DNA of 42,820 nt. Origin: an uncultured bacterium. Lineage in GTDB: Bacteria > Cyanobacteriota > Vampirovibrionia > Gastranaerophilales > Gastranaerophilaceae. The position numbers and the translations under genes are program-made. Shown piece by piece: positions 17,416-24,888 of the stretch. The stretch lies in contig CACWIL010000002.1 of assembly GCA_902760905.1 (NCBI GenBank), positions 1 through 42,820 of the forward strand, read 5' to 3'. The notes beneath the pieces were generated by a model. The model did no database searches and was not told where the DNA came from. It saw only the letters and a program-made list of their open reading frames with translations. The stretch's first letter is position 1, and the number at the start of each line of letters is the position of its first letter.

Positions 17416-17779
17416 ACAACAATATGAACAGTTAATGCTGCAATATAATCAGCTTAAAAACGGCGCAATTGATATTGCCAGATTGCTTGAAAAAGAAGAT
17501 TTTGACAGTGCTATTAATCTTATAAAAATAAGGGAAAGTATTTTTCTGAGCTGCAAAACAATAAGAAGATATCTTGAACTCACTCCGGAACAGCAAAAAG
17601 AAGTCGATAAAATTTTTAATGAGATAAAAGAGCTGGAACTAAAAAATATTAATACTTTACAGGAAAGTATCGAAAACGTTAAATCCGAGCTTATCAGAAC
17701 TCAAAAAGTACAAAAGTTAAATAAAGCTTACGGCAGCAATGATAACTCTCAAGGTACTATTGTAAATTTTGAGCACTAA
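17405..17779 (+). CDS. FliT-like flagellar chaperone
   Basis: A helical protein of about 125 residues encoded directly after fliS. The likely ATG at 17405 lies inside the end of fliS (11-nt overlap), with AGGAG 9 nt upstream; an ATG at 17399 is too close to that site. The sequence 'QYEQLMLQYNQLKNGAIDIARLLEKEDFDSAINLIKIRESI' resembles FliT/FlgN-type chaperones: amphipathic helix pairs with an 'l--L---l--gdw--l--Li--R--l' pattern. Position after fliS favours FliT, the FliD chaperone, but sequence alone does not decide. Confidence 0.65.
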   Translation: MQSEQQYEQLMLQYNQLKNGAIDIARLLEKEDFDSAINLIKIRESIFLSCKTIRRYLELTPEQQKEVDKIFNEIKELELKNINTLQESIENVKSELIRTQKVQKLNKAYGSNDNSQGTIVNFEH

Positions 17780-17890
17780 TTTAGTGTATTTCAAGAATAT
17801 CAGCATGCCATTTTATCGATATATAAGGATTTTTTGACTTTTTGCATGCTAAAAAACAGAAAAAATCATACTTTTGGGTGAAAAAAATAC

Positions 17891-17918
17891 TTGCATTCTT
17901 TTATTAAAGAGCTATAAT
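17891..17918 (+). promoter_or_regulatory. sigma-70-type promoter of the HU gene
   Basis: TTGCAT (17891-17896), a 16-bp spacer and TATAAT (17913-17918) form a strong promoter. The leader is about 25 nt and ends with AAAGGAG before the ATG at 17951. Upstream, the gap 17780-17890 holds an AGCATGC/GCATGCT inverted repeat but no gene. Confidence 0.75.
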
Positions 17919-17950
17919 AAATTTTGTAAATTTAAGAAAGGAGTTTTATA

Positions 17951-18229
17951 ATGAACAAAGAAGAATTAGTATCAGAAATTTCAAAAAAATCAAAAGTTAC
18001 TCAAAAAGAAGCTAACGAAGTATTGTCAGCTTTAATTGAAACAGTTCAAAAGACTGTATCTAAAGGTAAAAAAGTAACTTTAGTTGGTTTTGGTACTTGG
18101 GAACCACGTAAAAGAGCAGCTAGAAATGGCAGAAACCCACAAACTGGTAAAGCTATTAAGATTCCTGCTAAGACAGTTCCTGTATTCTCAGCTGGTAAAA
18201 AATTCAAAGAAGTTGTTAACGGTAAATAA
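17951..18229 (+). CDS. hup: HU-family DNA-binding protein
   Basis: HU bends and compacts DNA as a dimer. The 92-residue length is typical. It starts 'MNKEELVSEISKKSKVTQKEA', has the dimer core 'VTLVGFGTWEPRKRAARNGRNPQTG' and the DNA-binding arm ending 'AKTVPVFSAGKKFKE'. Codon use is rich in preferred codons and the promoter and ribosome binding site are both strong, as expected for an abundant protein. It is single-gene, closed by its own terminator at 18256-18282. Confidence 0.97.
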   Translation: MNKEELVSEISKKSKVTQKEANEVLSALIETVQKTVSKGKKVTLVGFGTWEPRKRAARNGRNPQTGKAIKIPAKTVPVFSAGKKFKEVVNGK

Positions 18230-18255
18230 TTAGTAACTTTTTGAATATAAGTTAG

Positions 18256-18289
18256 ATGGCGCAATCTAAAAGATTGCGCCATTATTTTG
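18256..18289 (+). terminator. Rho-independent terminator of the HU gene
   Basis: A perfect 12-bp stem, ATGGCGCAATCT (18256-18267) with AGATTGCGCCAT (18271-18282), has a 3-nt AAA loop and is followed by TATTTTG. Confidence 0.85.
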
Positions 18290-18298
18290 TGATAAAAT
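18290..18298 (+). promoter_or_regulatory. extended -10 of probable leaderless promoter (aminotransferase)
   Basis: TGATAAAAT fits the TGN extended -10 consensus. It ends 6 nt before the ATG at 18305, begins right after the HU terminator, and no Shine-Dalgarno is present. Confidence 0.6.
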
Positions 18299-18304
18299 CA
18301 GTGT

Positions 18305-19423
18305 ATGAAGATTTCGCCTTTTAAAATTGAAGAATGGATGAACAGATATGAAGCAGGTGCCCTGTATGATTTAACTACAACATGCATTAAACCATTAACA
18401 TTGCGTGAACTTATGAATATAAACAACTCCTCTTCATACGCTGAAGCGGAATTTTCAAAAATATTTGATACCTCATTAAGTTATGGCGACATCACAGGTT
18501 CAGAAAGACTAAAAAACAACATAAAATCATTATATTCAAATCAGGAACTTGTAAATATTACTGTCACACATGGTGCTATCGGAGCAAATCAGCTTATTTT
18601 TTACTCACTTTTGGAAAAAGGAGATGAAGTCGTATGCATTGTTCCGACATATCAGCAGCATTACTCAATTCCAGAATCGATTGGCGCAGATGTAAAACTG
18701 TATTTCTTAAAAGAAGAAAACAACTGGCTTCCAGATATAAAAGAACTGTCTAAAATTGTAACGTCAAAAACAAAACTTTTATGTCTTAATAATCCAAATA
18801 ACCCGACAGGCGCAGTTATTCCGAATTGGTTAATTGAAGAGCTGGTTGAGTTTGCAAAGAGAAATAACGTATGGGTTTTATCAGATGAAGTTTACAGAGG
18901 ACTTAATCTGATTGGGAATCCTTACTCAATATCAATTGCTGATATTTATGAAAAAGGCATTTCTGTAGGCAGCATGTCTAAAACTTATTCACTTCCGGGT
19001 TTAAGATTAGGCTGGATATGCGCAAGGGAAGATTTAATCAATGAAATCAACCACCAAAGACAATATAATACAATTAGCGTTGGTGTAGTGGATGATTTTT
19101 TTGCATCAATTGCTATAGAAAACAAAACTGCCATTCAGGAACGCAACTTTAATATTATGCAACTTGGCATGAAAACATTTTCAAATTGGCTTACAAACGA
19201 ACCTTTAGTTGAATGTGTCATTCCAAACGGAGGAACGACAGCATTAGTAAAATACAAAAAAGACATGCCATCCCGTGAACTCTGCAGAAGATTACAAAAC
19301 AGAACAGGAGTTGCGCTTCTTCCCGGGGAGACAATGGAAATGGAAGGATATGTAAGGATAGGATTTTGCGCAATTGCACTAAAACCTGCTCTTGATTTAT
19401 TTTCAGAATTTTTACATCAGTAA
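18305..19423 (+). CDS. PLP-dependent aminotransferase, class I/II
   Basis: This 372-residue fold-type I PLP enzyme has 'NPNNPTGAVIP' (substrate and PLP binding, about 162-172), 'VLSDEVYRGL' (Asp contacting the PLP ring nitrogen) and 'SMSKTYSLPGLRLGWI' (catalytic Lys, about 225, with the distal Arg). A late 'GYVRIGF' motif carries the carboxylate-binding Arg. The N-terminal 'FKIEEWMNRYEAGALYDL' is that of a subgroup of short aspartate/alanine-type aminotransferases. The substrate is not assignable. Its stop is directly next to the stop of the convergent yqeG-like gene. Confidence 0.88.
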   Translation: MKISPFKIEEWMNRYEAGALYDLTTTCIKPLTLRELMNINNSSSYAEAEFSKIFDTSLSYGDITGSERLKNNIKSLYSNQELVNITVTHGAIGANQLIFYSLLEKGDEVVCIVPTYQQHYSIPESIGADVKLYFLKEENNWLPDIKELSKIVTSKTKLLCLNNPNNPTGAVIPNWLIEELVEFAKRNNVWVLSDEVYRGLNLIGNPYSISIADIYEKGISVGSMSKTYSLPGLRLGWICAREDLINEINHQRQYNTISVGVVDDFFASIAIENKTAIQERNFNIMQLGMKTFSNWLTNEPLVECVIPNGGTTALVKYKKDMPSRELCRRLQNRTGVALLPGETMEMEGYVRIGFCAIALKPALDLFSEFLHQ

Positions 19424-19900
19424 TTAAGAACGTATTGTGCTTCTTTCAAGCGCTCTGACTAATTTTGTAGGAATATTTTCATTTGGATTAATTGAACCTA
19501 CAAGAATTGTTTTACACCCCAGAAATTTTCCGACAAGAATATCCGTCAGAGGTCTGTCACCTACCATAACCGCCTCTGATGGTTTTACCCCAATCTCATC
19601 CAAATACTTTTTTGCAATTTTAGGATTTGGCTTATTAGCTTTTCCGATAACTCTGCAAGGCGCAATCTTTGATGCTTTTTCTATATATTCTTTTTGGGTA
19701 TTATTTGATACGATTGCCACTTCAAAATCATTTATAAAAGTATTAAACCATTCTATTGTTTTTTGAGTAAATTCTGATGATTTTGACTGCATAACAGTAG
19801 AATCCAAATCTAACATTATGCATTTTATTCCCTGCTCTTTAAGTTCATTAAAATTTATCTCATATATATTTTTTAAATTATAGTCAGGTTTGATAAACAT
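19424..19900 (-). CDS. YqeG-family HAD phosphatase (subfamily IIIA)
   Basis: The 158-residue protein has the HAD nucleophile motif 'MLDLDSTVMQ' (Asp-x-Asp, about 32-36), motif II 'IVSNNT' (about 64), a Lys-containing loop 'GKANKPNPKI' (motif III) and 'MVGDRPLTDILVG' (acidic motif IV). This is the layout of Bacillus YqeG and cyanobacterial homologues, phosphatases of uncertain substrate. AAAGGA lies 7-8 nt before the ATG. The gene is divergent from the GNAT-like gene and convergent with the aminotransferase, with no spacer between stops. Confidence 0.88.
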   Translation of the reverse strand: MFIKPDYNLKNIYEINFNELKEQGIKCIMLDLDSTVMQSKSSEFTQKTIEWFNTFINDFEVAIVSNNTQKEYIEKASKIAPCRVIGKANKPNPKIAKKYLDEIGVKPSEAVMVGDRPLTDILVGKFLGCKTILVGSINPNENIPTKLVRALERSTIRS

Positions 19901-20022
19901 TTAAATTTCCTTTATACTCCCTCTGTATTCTTCTATGTTTACATGATTTAAATATTTAGTCAATTTTATAACAAAACGCAAAAATATTTTTTAGGATTTT
20001 TAATAATATTAAAGGAAGGAAC

Positions 20023-20646
20023 ATGGTTTCAGGAATATCTTTTTTAAGCAGAATAAAAACAAATACCCTGCAAAGAATTTACAAATATAAAAATCAGCTA
20101 AAATCAAATCTGCCAAAACTTCAGCTGCTAAAACAGGACATTTTAGAATTCAAAGACGGAATGCCTGAAGTTTTGGCTTACAATCCGCCTATAATTGAGG
20201 GAAAGTATTATACAGGAATAAACGACCCCAGATTTGCTAATTTTTGTGCGGAATATCGTGCTTATAACTTTGAAGGATACGAAAAATTCCCAAGCAAATA
20301 TATTTGTATAGATTCAGTTGGTGACAGAAGACTAAAGCCACATGTATATTTAAAATATGTAGAAATCAGACCTGAGTTTGCAAGAAAAGGCATATACTCT
20401 AACGCTGTCAAGCAACTTATTGAGCTAGTAAAACTTGATACAGAGTGCGAAGGACGAATTATTCTTGATGCAAGAAAGATAGAGAGTCCGACAATGACAA
20501 AAATCCCAAGTCCGTCACTTGCACACTGGAAAAACGGATTCAGATTTGTTAACCCTGAAAACAATGAGATAATGGAGCGTGTTTTGAAAGGAGAGCTGCC
20601 GCCGGAAAAAGCCCCTGAAGGAAGCATGTTTTTTGATAGATTTTAA
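20023..20646 (+). CDS. GNAT-like acetyltransferase-fold protein
   Basis: This 207-residue protein has a divergent GNAT core at about 105-165: 'YLKYVEIRPEFARKGIYSNAVKQLIELV' (strand 4 and the acetyl-CoA loop in a form close to Q/R-x-x-G-x-G/A) followed by 'GRIILDARKIES'. The N-terminal 45 residues are basic and helical. AAGGAAGG lies 3-4 nt before the ATG. There is no signal peptide. The substrate is unknown. Its stop is next to that of the convergent U32 gene (1-nt gap). Confidence 0.6.
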   Translation: MVSGISFLSRIKTNTLQRIYKYKNQLKSNLPKLQLLKQDILEFKDGMPEVLAYNPPIIEGKYYTGINDPRFANFCAEYRAYNFEGYEKFPSKYICIDSVGDRRLKPHVYLKYVEIRPEFARKGIYSNAVKQLIELVKLDTECEGRIILDARKIESPTMTKIPSPSLAHWKNGFRFVNPENNEIMERVLKGELPPEKAPEGSMFFDRF

Positions 20647-20647
20647 T

Positions 20648-21916
20648 TTATGAACATGCACATTTTGAAGCTTCATTAACCCCGTTTTTTATTCCGACAG
20701 TTCTAATCAGAGCATATTCCCAATCTTTTGGTTCGTTTAATAATTTTACAAGCAATTCATGATTTGTATTTGCGAGTTCCTGTTCCTCACCCTTCAGGTC
20801 TTTGATTTCCGTAACCTGAGTAACAATTTTTTCTGTCGGAGTAATTATTTCAATATCTTCGTTTTTATAAAATTTGTTTTTTGTAATAATCCTGTAGTAT
20901 CCGTTTTCGTACCCATGGACTTCACACAGAAAATCTGCACCTGCAAGACCTTTCGAAATATCATAGCTGTATCCGTCAGAAGGATATTCACCGTCACCTA
21001 AATAAAATCCTGTTGTGTATCCTCTGTTACCGACTTTCAGGAGCTCCTCAAAATACGGTTCCATATCTGCATCAGGATTTTTCATAACTTCGTCAATTGC
21101 TTCCCGGTACGCTTTTGCTACAGCTGATACATAGTATAAACTCTTTGTTCTTCCCTCAACTTTAAATGAATCAATACCGGCACTTATCATTTCTTTCAGA
21201 TGCTTTACGAGACATAAATCTTTTGTTGAAAGAATATGCGTACCTTTGTCATCCTGAATTATTTCCTGATATTCATTAGGTCTTGTTTCTTCAAGAAGTT
21301 TGTAACTCCATCTGCAAGGCTGCGAACAGTTGCCGGAGTTAGCTTTTCTTTCACCATTTGTCATGTAGTCACTCAATAAACATCTGCCGGAAAAAGAAAC
21401 ACATTGAGCACCATGGATAAAACATTCCAGTTCCATATCGGGAACTTTTTGTTTTATCTCAGCAACATCTTTTATCGGAAGTTCACGCGCTAAAATACAT
21501 CTTGTTGCGCCCATATCCTGCCAGAATCTGACAGCCTCATAATTAAGAATATTAGCCTGAGTTGAAACGTGAATAGTAGTTTTAGGCATATATTTTTGCG
21601 CAAGTCTCATAATTCCTGGATCACTTATAATAAGTGAATCCGGGTTTGAATCTGAAATTCTGTCCATACAGGCTTCAAGAGATTTTATATCAGAATTAAA
21701 CCCGAAAATATTCAGAGTTAAATAGGCTTTTGCACCCATATTGTGCGCAGTGTCAATAGCAAGCTTGAGGTTATCCATCGTAATAAGCTCGCCTTTTCGC
21801 ATTGCTCTCAGGCTGAAATCAACAACGCCAAGATATACCGCATCTGCGCCGTACCTGATTGCGTATTTTAATTTTTCAACATTGCCCGCAGGCATAAGTA
21901 ATTCTGGTTTAATCAT
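20648..21916 (-). CDS. U32-family protein (TrhP/YrrO-like)
   Basis: This 422-residue protein was once named a collagenase-like peptidase. Characterised members (RlhA, TrhP) act in hydroxylation of rRNA or tRNA with iron-sulfur and prephenate involvement. It starts 'KPELLMPAGNVEKLKYAIRYGADAVYLG', and the signature Cys cluster is 'ECFIHGAQCVSFSGRCLLSDYM...NSGNCSQPCRW' (about 165-205). The domain 'FKVEGRTKSLYYVSAVAKAYREAID' follows. The length fits the tRNA 5-hydroxyuridine (TrhP) branch better than the longer RlhA. An extended -10 TGTTATTAT lies 6 nt before the ATG, suggesting a leaderless mRNA. Confidence 0.85.
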   Translation of the reverse strand: MIKPELLMPAGNVEKLKYAIRYGADAVYLGVVDFSLRAMRKGELITMDNLKLAIDTAHNMGAKAYLTLNIFGFNSDIKSLEACMDRISDSNPDSLIISDPGIMRLAQKYMPKTTIHVSTQANILNYEAVRFWQDMGATRCILARELPIKDVAEIKQKVPDMELECFIHGAQCVSFSGRCLLSDYMTNGERKANSGNCSQPCRWSYKLLEETRPNEYQEIIQDDKGTHILSTKDLCLVKHLKEMISAGIDSFKVEGRTKSLYYVSAVAKAYREAIDEVMKNPDADMEPYFEELLKVGNRGYTTGFYLGDGEYPSDGYSYDISKGLAGADFLCEVHGYENGYYRIITKNKFYKNEDIEIITPTEKIVTQVTEIKDLKGEEQELANTNHELLVKLLNEPKDWEYALIRTVGIKNGVNEASKCACS

Positions 21917-21946
21917 AAATTTATAATAACATAGAAAAAATATTAC

Positions 21947-22258
21947 TTACACGTGTTTTTCAACTTCTTTTTTAACTAAAATAAAAGTAAGAGTTCCGAG
22001 CAGGCTCTTTAATTGCCCTATTAATAAATCAAAAAGAAACGCTTTGATTTGATTTGCAACCATTGGTGCAAGTTCTACAAGCTGTTTTGAGATTTTACGA
22101 ACCACAATCATCAGACTCTTAACTGAAGGTTTTGTTTCATCAACAATGTCATTGTATTTTAAAATCATCTTATCAGCTTTAAGCAGGTATATAAAAACAG
22201 TTAAACCAATGATAACCTCTGCTATAAAAACTATTGAAACTAAAAAATAAAAAACCAT
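21947..22258 (-). CDS. small membrane-anchored helical protein
   Basis: This 103-residue protein has an N-terminal transmembrane helix (residues about 4-26: 'FLVSIVFIAEVIIGLTVFIYLL') followed by a long amphipathic helical region, the layout of DUF948-like or apolipoprotein-like membrane proteins. There is a weaker second hydrophobic stretch near the end ('LLGTLTFILV'). Only a poor ribosome binding site (GGGTAAG) is visible. It is divergent from murT, sharing a roughly 85-nt promoter region with several TATAAT-like boxes. Function unknown. Confidence 0.55.
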   Translation of the reverse strand: MVFYFLVSIVFIAEVIIGLTVFIYLLKADKMILKYNDIVDETKPSVKSLMIVVRKISKQLVELAPMVANQIKAFLFDLLIGQLKSLLGTLTFILVKKEVEKHV

Positions 22259-22343
22259 TTTTTCTTACCCGTTTTTGTAATAATATAATTATAACCTTTT
22301 ACGAAAATTTTTCAAATTATTTGACACAAGGGGAATACTAAAA

Positions 22344-23714
22344 ATGAAGGGCAGTTTTTTATTTTCTTTATTTACAGCTAAAGCAATAAAGTTAGGCTTA
22401 GACATTACAAAACTTTCAGCAGGAACTTCAATTATCGGAAAGATTGTTCTTAAAATTTGTCCTGATTTTTTGTCACACACAAATAAATACATAGAAACAA
22501 AGATTAATGTTACAGGAACTAACGGAAAAACAACAACATCAGGCTTAATTTCACATCTGTTAAAAGAAAGCGGAAGTTCCGTAATCAATAATGAGCTTGG
22601 TGCAAATATGATTCAGGGAGTAGTTAATGCGATTGCTCTTCAGCTGAATCCTCTAAAAAAATATAACTATTCCGTTATTGAATCAGACGAAGCGTTTTTA
22701 GAAGTAATTTATGATAAATTTGAAGCAGATTATCTTGTTGTCACAAATCTTTTCCGTGACCAGTTAGACAGATACGGAGAACTTGCAACAACAAAAAGAT
22801 TTATTCAAAACGGAATAGATAAAGGAGCTAATAACAAGGGAGAAAAACCTGTCTTGATACTTAATGCGGATGATCCTCTTGTTGCGAGTTTTGAAGGAGG
22901 CAGGGAACATATATTCTATGGTGTAAAAGAAGTAAATTATGAAGACGGATTAAAACCATCAGAAAGTCACACCGAAGAAGCGTTTAATTGTCCTAATTGC
23001 GGAAAGCCTTTAACTTATGACAAAAAATTCTACGCTCAGCAGGGACATTACTATTGCGAATGCGGTTACAGACGACCCGAGCCAAAATACAAGGCAAATG
23101 TTACATTATATAAAACTCATTCCGTTTTAAATGTTAACGGCGAAGAATTTGAAGTTCCGCTAGTGGGATTATTTAATGCATATAATGCCCTTGCCTCAAT
23201 TGCCCTCTGCAAAGAGCTTGGTATTGAAGCAAATGATATTCAGAAGAATTTAAAAACATTTAAAGTTGCTTTTGGAAGAAGTGAAATAAAATATCTGAAC
23301 GGAAAAAGAACATTAATTCAGTTAATAAAAAATCCTATCGGTGCAAACGAAGTTCTTAAAACCGTTGATTTGGACTCAAATCTTTTAATTATTATAAATG
23401 ACAATTATGCGGACGGGCGTGACGTTTCTTGGCTCTGGGATGCTGAGTTTGAAGTATTGAATCCCACCCCTCAATCCACTCCCGTTAGGAGCGGGAAAGC
23501 TCAAAAAGAGATTATAGTTTCCGGTTCAAGAGCAAATGACATGGCTCTTCGATTAAAGTATGCAGGAGTTGATACAGATAGAATTAAAGTAATCTCAGAT
23601 ATAGAAAAAGCTGTTGATTATGTCGGTAAATCGGCGGATAATAATATTACAATACTGCCGACATATACAGCATTGTTGAAATTAGATAAGATGAAAAGTT
23701 TAAAGAAAAAATAA
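22344..23714 (+). CDS. murT: MurT, lipid II isoglutaminyl synthase ligase subunit
   Basis: MurT with GatD amidates D-Glu of the peptidoglycan stem peptide in lipid II. The 456-residue protein has the Mur ligase P-loop 'VTGTNGKTTT' (about 56-65), the middle domain 'TNLFRDQLDRYGEL', a zinc ribbon with four Cys ('CPNCGKPL ... YCECGY', about 218-245) that is specific to MurT, and the DUF1727 C-terminal domain ('NPIGANEVLK', 'INDNYADGRDVSWLWD'). Residues about 373-391 look like an in-frame insertion derived from a palindromic DNA repeat (see repeat at 23460-23505). AAGGGG precedes the ATG. The usual partner gene gatD is not adjacent; pdxJ follows. Confidence 0.92.
   Translation: MKGSFLFSLFTAKAIKLGLDITKLSAGTSIIGKIVLKICPDFLSHTNKYIETKINVTGTNGKTTTSGLISHLLKESGSSVINNELGANMIQGVVNAIALQLNPLKKYNYSVIESDEAFLEVIYDKFEADYLVVTNLFRDQLDRYGELATTKRFIQNGIDKGANNKGEKPVLILNADDPLVASFEGGREHIFYGVKEVNYEDGLKPSESHTEEAFNCPNCGKPLTYDKKFYAQQGHYYCECGYRRPEPKYKANVTLYKTHSVLNVNGEEFEVPLVGLFNAYNALASIALCKELGIEANDIQKNLKTFKVAFGRSEIKYLNGKRTLIQLIKNPIGANEVLKTVDLDSNLLIIINDNYADGRDVSWLWDAEFEVLNPTPQSTPVRSGKAQKEIIVSGSRANDMALRLKYAGVDTDRIKVISDIEKAVDYVGKSADNNITILPTYTALLKLDKMKSLKKK
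23460..23505 (+). repeat. palindromic repeat inserted in-frame in murT
   Basis: The stretch CACCCCTCAATCCACTCCCG followed by TTAGGAGCGGGAAAG has the same left arm (ACCCCTCA) and right arm (GGGAAAG) as the intergenic repeats before pdxJ and nifS. It folds with TCCCG facing CGGGA. It encodes an extra Pro/Ser/Thr/Lys-rich segment (PTPQSTPVRSGKAQK) between 'WDAEFE' and 'IIVSG'. Confidence 0.55.
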
Positions 23715-23721
23715 AGAGGGT

Positions 23722-23769
23722 TTACCCCTCACCCAGACCCTCTCCCACAAGAGGCGAGGGGAGAAAGGA
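23722..23769 (+). repeat. CACCCC-family palindromic repeat ahead of pdxJ
   Basis: It begins ACCCCTCACCCAGACCC, has a central CCCTC...GAGGG stem and ends GGGGAGAAAGG. The terminal AAAGG is the ribosome binding site of pdxJ. Confidence 0.65.
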
Positions 23770-23774
23770 ATAAT

Positions 23775-24494
23775 ATGTTATTAGGTGTAAATATAGATCA
23801 TGTAGCAACATTAAGAAATGCAAGAGGCGGAAATGACCCTGATATTTTAACAGCAGTCAGAATTTGTAAGGATTGTCAGGTTGCATCAATCACAACTCAT
23901 TTAAGAGAAGACCGACGTCACATTAAAGATGCTGATGTTGAAGCAATCAGAATGATGCCGAGAGTTCGACTCAATTTAGAGATGGCAATGACAAAAGAGA
24001 TGCAAAAATTTGCTCTTAAAATCAGACCTCATGCAGTTTGTATCGTACCTGAAAAAAGAAAAGAGCTTACAACAGAAGGCGGACTTGATGTTGCAGGACA
24101 GCTAAAATGGGCAATTGAGTTTACAAAACCTCTTATTGATAAAGGTATTGAAGTCAGTTTCTTTATTGACCCAGATGTACACCAGATTTCAGCAGTATCA
24201 AAAACAGGAGCTCCCTTTATAGAACTCCATACAGGAAGATATTCTAATGTTTACGGAACACCTGAGGAAGAAAAAGCTTTTGAAGACCTAAAAGGAGCAG
24301 CAGTTTTTGCACAAAACTTCGGATTAAGAGTTAATGCGGGACATGGTTTAAACTATGATAACGTTCACAGAATGCACGAAATACCGGGATTAGTAGAACT
24401 TAACATCGGACACTCAATTATCTCAAGAGCTGTATTTGTCGGACTGGAAAAAGCCGTTAAAGAGATGAAGGCTTTGTGCGAAGAAGTAATATAG
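23775..24494 (+). CDS. pdxJ: pyridoxine 5'-phosphate synthase
   Basis: PdxJ condenses 3-amino-2-oxopropyl phosphate with deoxyxylulose 5-phosphate to form pyridoxine 5'-phosphate, the last ring-forming step of the DXP-dependent vitamin B6 route. The 239-residue length is standard. Motifs: 'GVNIDHVATLRNARGGNDPD' at the N-terminus, 'ITTHLREDRRHIKDADV', 'VCIVPEKRKELTTEGGLD' and 'VNAGHGLNYDNV' (phosphate site). Its ribosome binding site lies in the end of a CACCCC-type repeat. Its product serves the PLP enzymes of this window (NifS and the aminotransferase). Confidence 0.96.
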   Translation: MLLGVNIDHVATLRNARGGNDPDILTAVRICKDCQVASITTHLREDRRHIKDADVEAIRMMPRVRLNLEMAMTKEMQKFALKIRPHAVCIVPEKRKELTTEGGLDVAGQLKWAIEFTKPLIDKGIEVSFFIDPDVHQISAVSKTGAPFIELHTGRYSNVYGTPEEEKAFEDLKGAAVFAQNFGLRVNAGHGLNYDNVHRMHEIPGLVELNIGHSIISRAVFVGLEKAVKEMKALCEEVI

Positions 24495-24501
24495 ATTATT
24501 C

Positions 24502-24540
24502 AACACCCCAACCCTCACCAATTGGAGAGAGAAAGGAAGT
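24502..24540 (+). repeat. CACCCC-family repeat ahead of the zinc-ribbon gene
   Basis: It reads CACCCCAACCCTCACCAATT, then GGAGAGAGAAAGGAAG. It is a shorter and less symmetric copy than those before pdxJ and nifS, but again AAAGGA at its end is the ribosome binding site of the gene starting at 24544. Confidence 0.55.
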
Positions 24541-24543
24541 TTT

Positions 24544-24879
24544 ATGAAATCAAAAGAAGAAATTGTTAAAGAAATGCAGCTTGTCGTTGAACAGATGAGA
24601 TTAGATGACATAGAAGAAAATCCTGATTGTGAACACGAATTTTTCACTTGTGATGCTTGCGGCAGCACAAAAGATATGGCAGGCTCCGTAATATACGGGC
24701 ATCACAGACTTTGCAACGATTGTGTATTATTAGCGGAAGTCGGATTCGAACTCGGACAAATCAAAGATATTCACGAGCTTATTGATGCAATGGAAGATAA
24801 ACGTCTTGAAGCAGATTGCGAATTCCTTAAAGAAGAAGAAAAAAGAAAACAAGCTCTTGATAACGCAGAGTTGAACTAA
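24544..24879 (+). CDS. small zinc-ribbon protein, function unknown
   Basis: A 111-residue acidic protein. Two CxxC pairs, 'CDAC' (about residue 36) and 'CNDC' (about 58), with His residues between them ('YGHHRLC') would bind one zinc ion. The N- and C-terminal parts are helical and rich in Glu and Lys. There is no signal peptide. The gene follows pdxJ by 49 nt, separated by the CACCCC-type repeat, and is convergent with the RP-repeat gene. A role in nucleic-acid or protein binding is possible; nothing decides it. Confidence 0.65.
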   Translation: MKSKEEIVKEMQLVVEQMRLDDIEENPDCEHEFFTCDACGSTKDMAGSVIYGHHRLCNDCVLLAEVGFELGQIKDIHELIDAMEDKRLEADCEFLKEEEKRKQALDNAELN

Positions 24880-24888
24880 TATTTTTTA

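Noticed and set aside
17805-17852. AGCATGC/GCATGCT inverted repeat as the fliT terminator
   Set aside because: The loop is more than 30 nt and the right arm is followed by A-residues, so terminator function is not supported.
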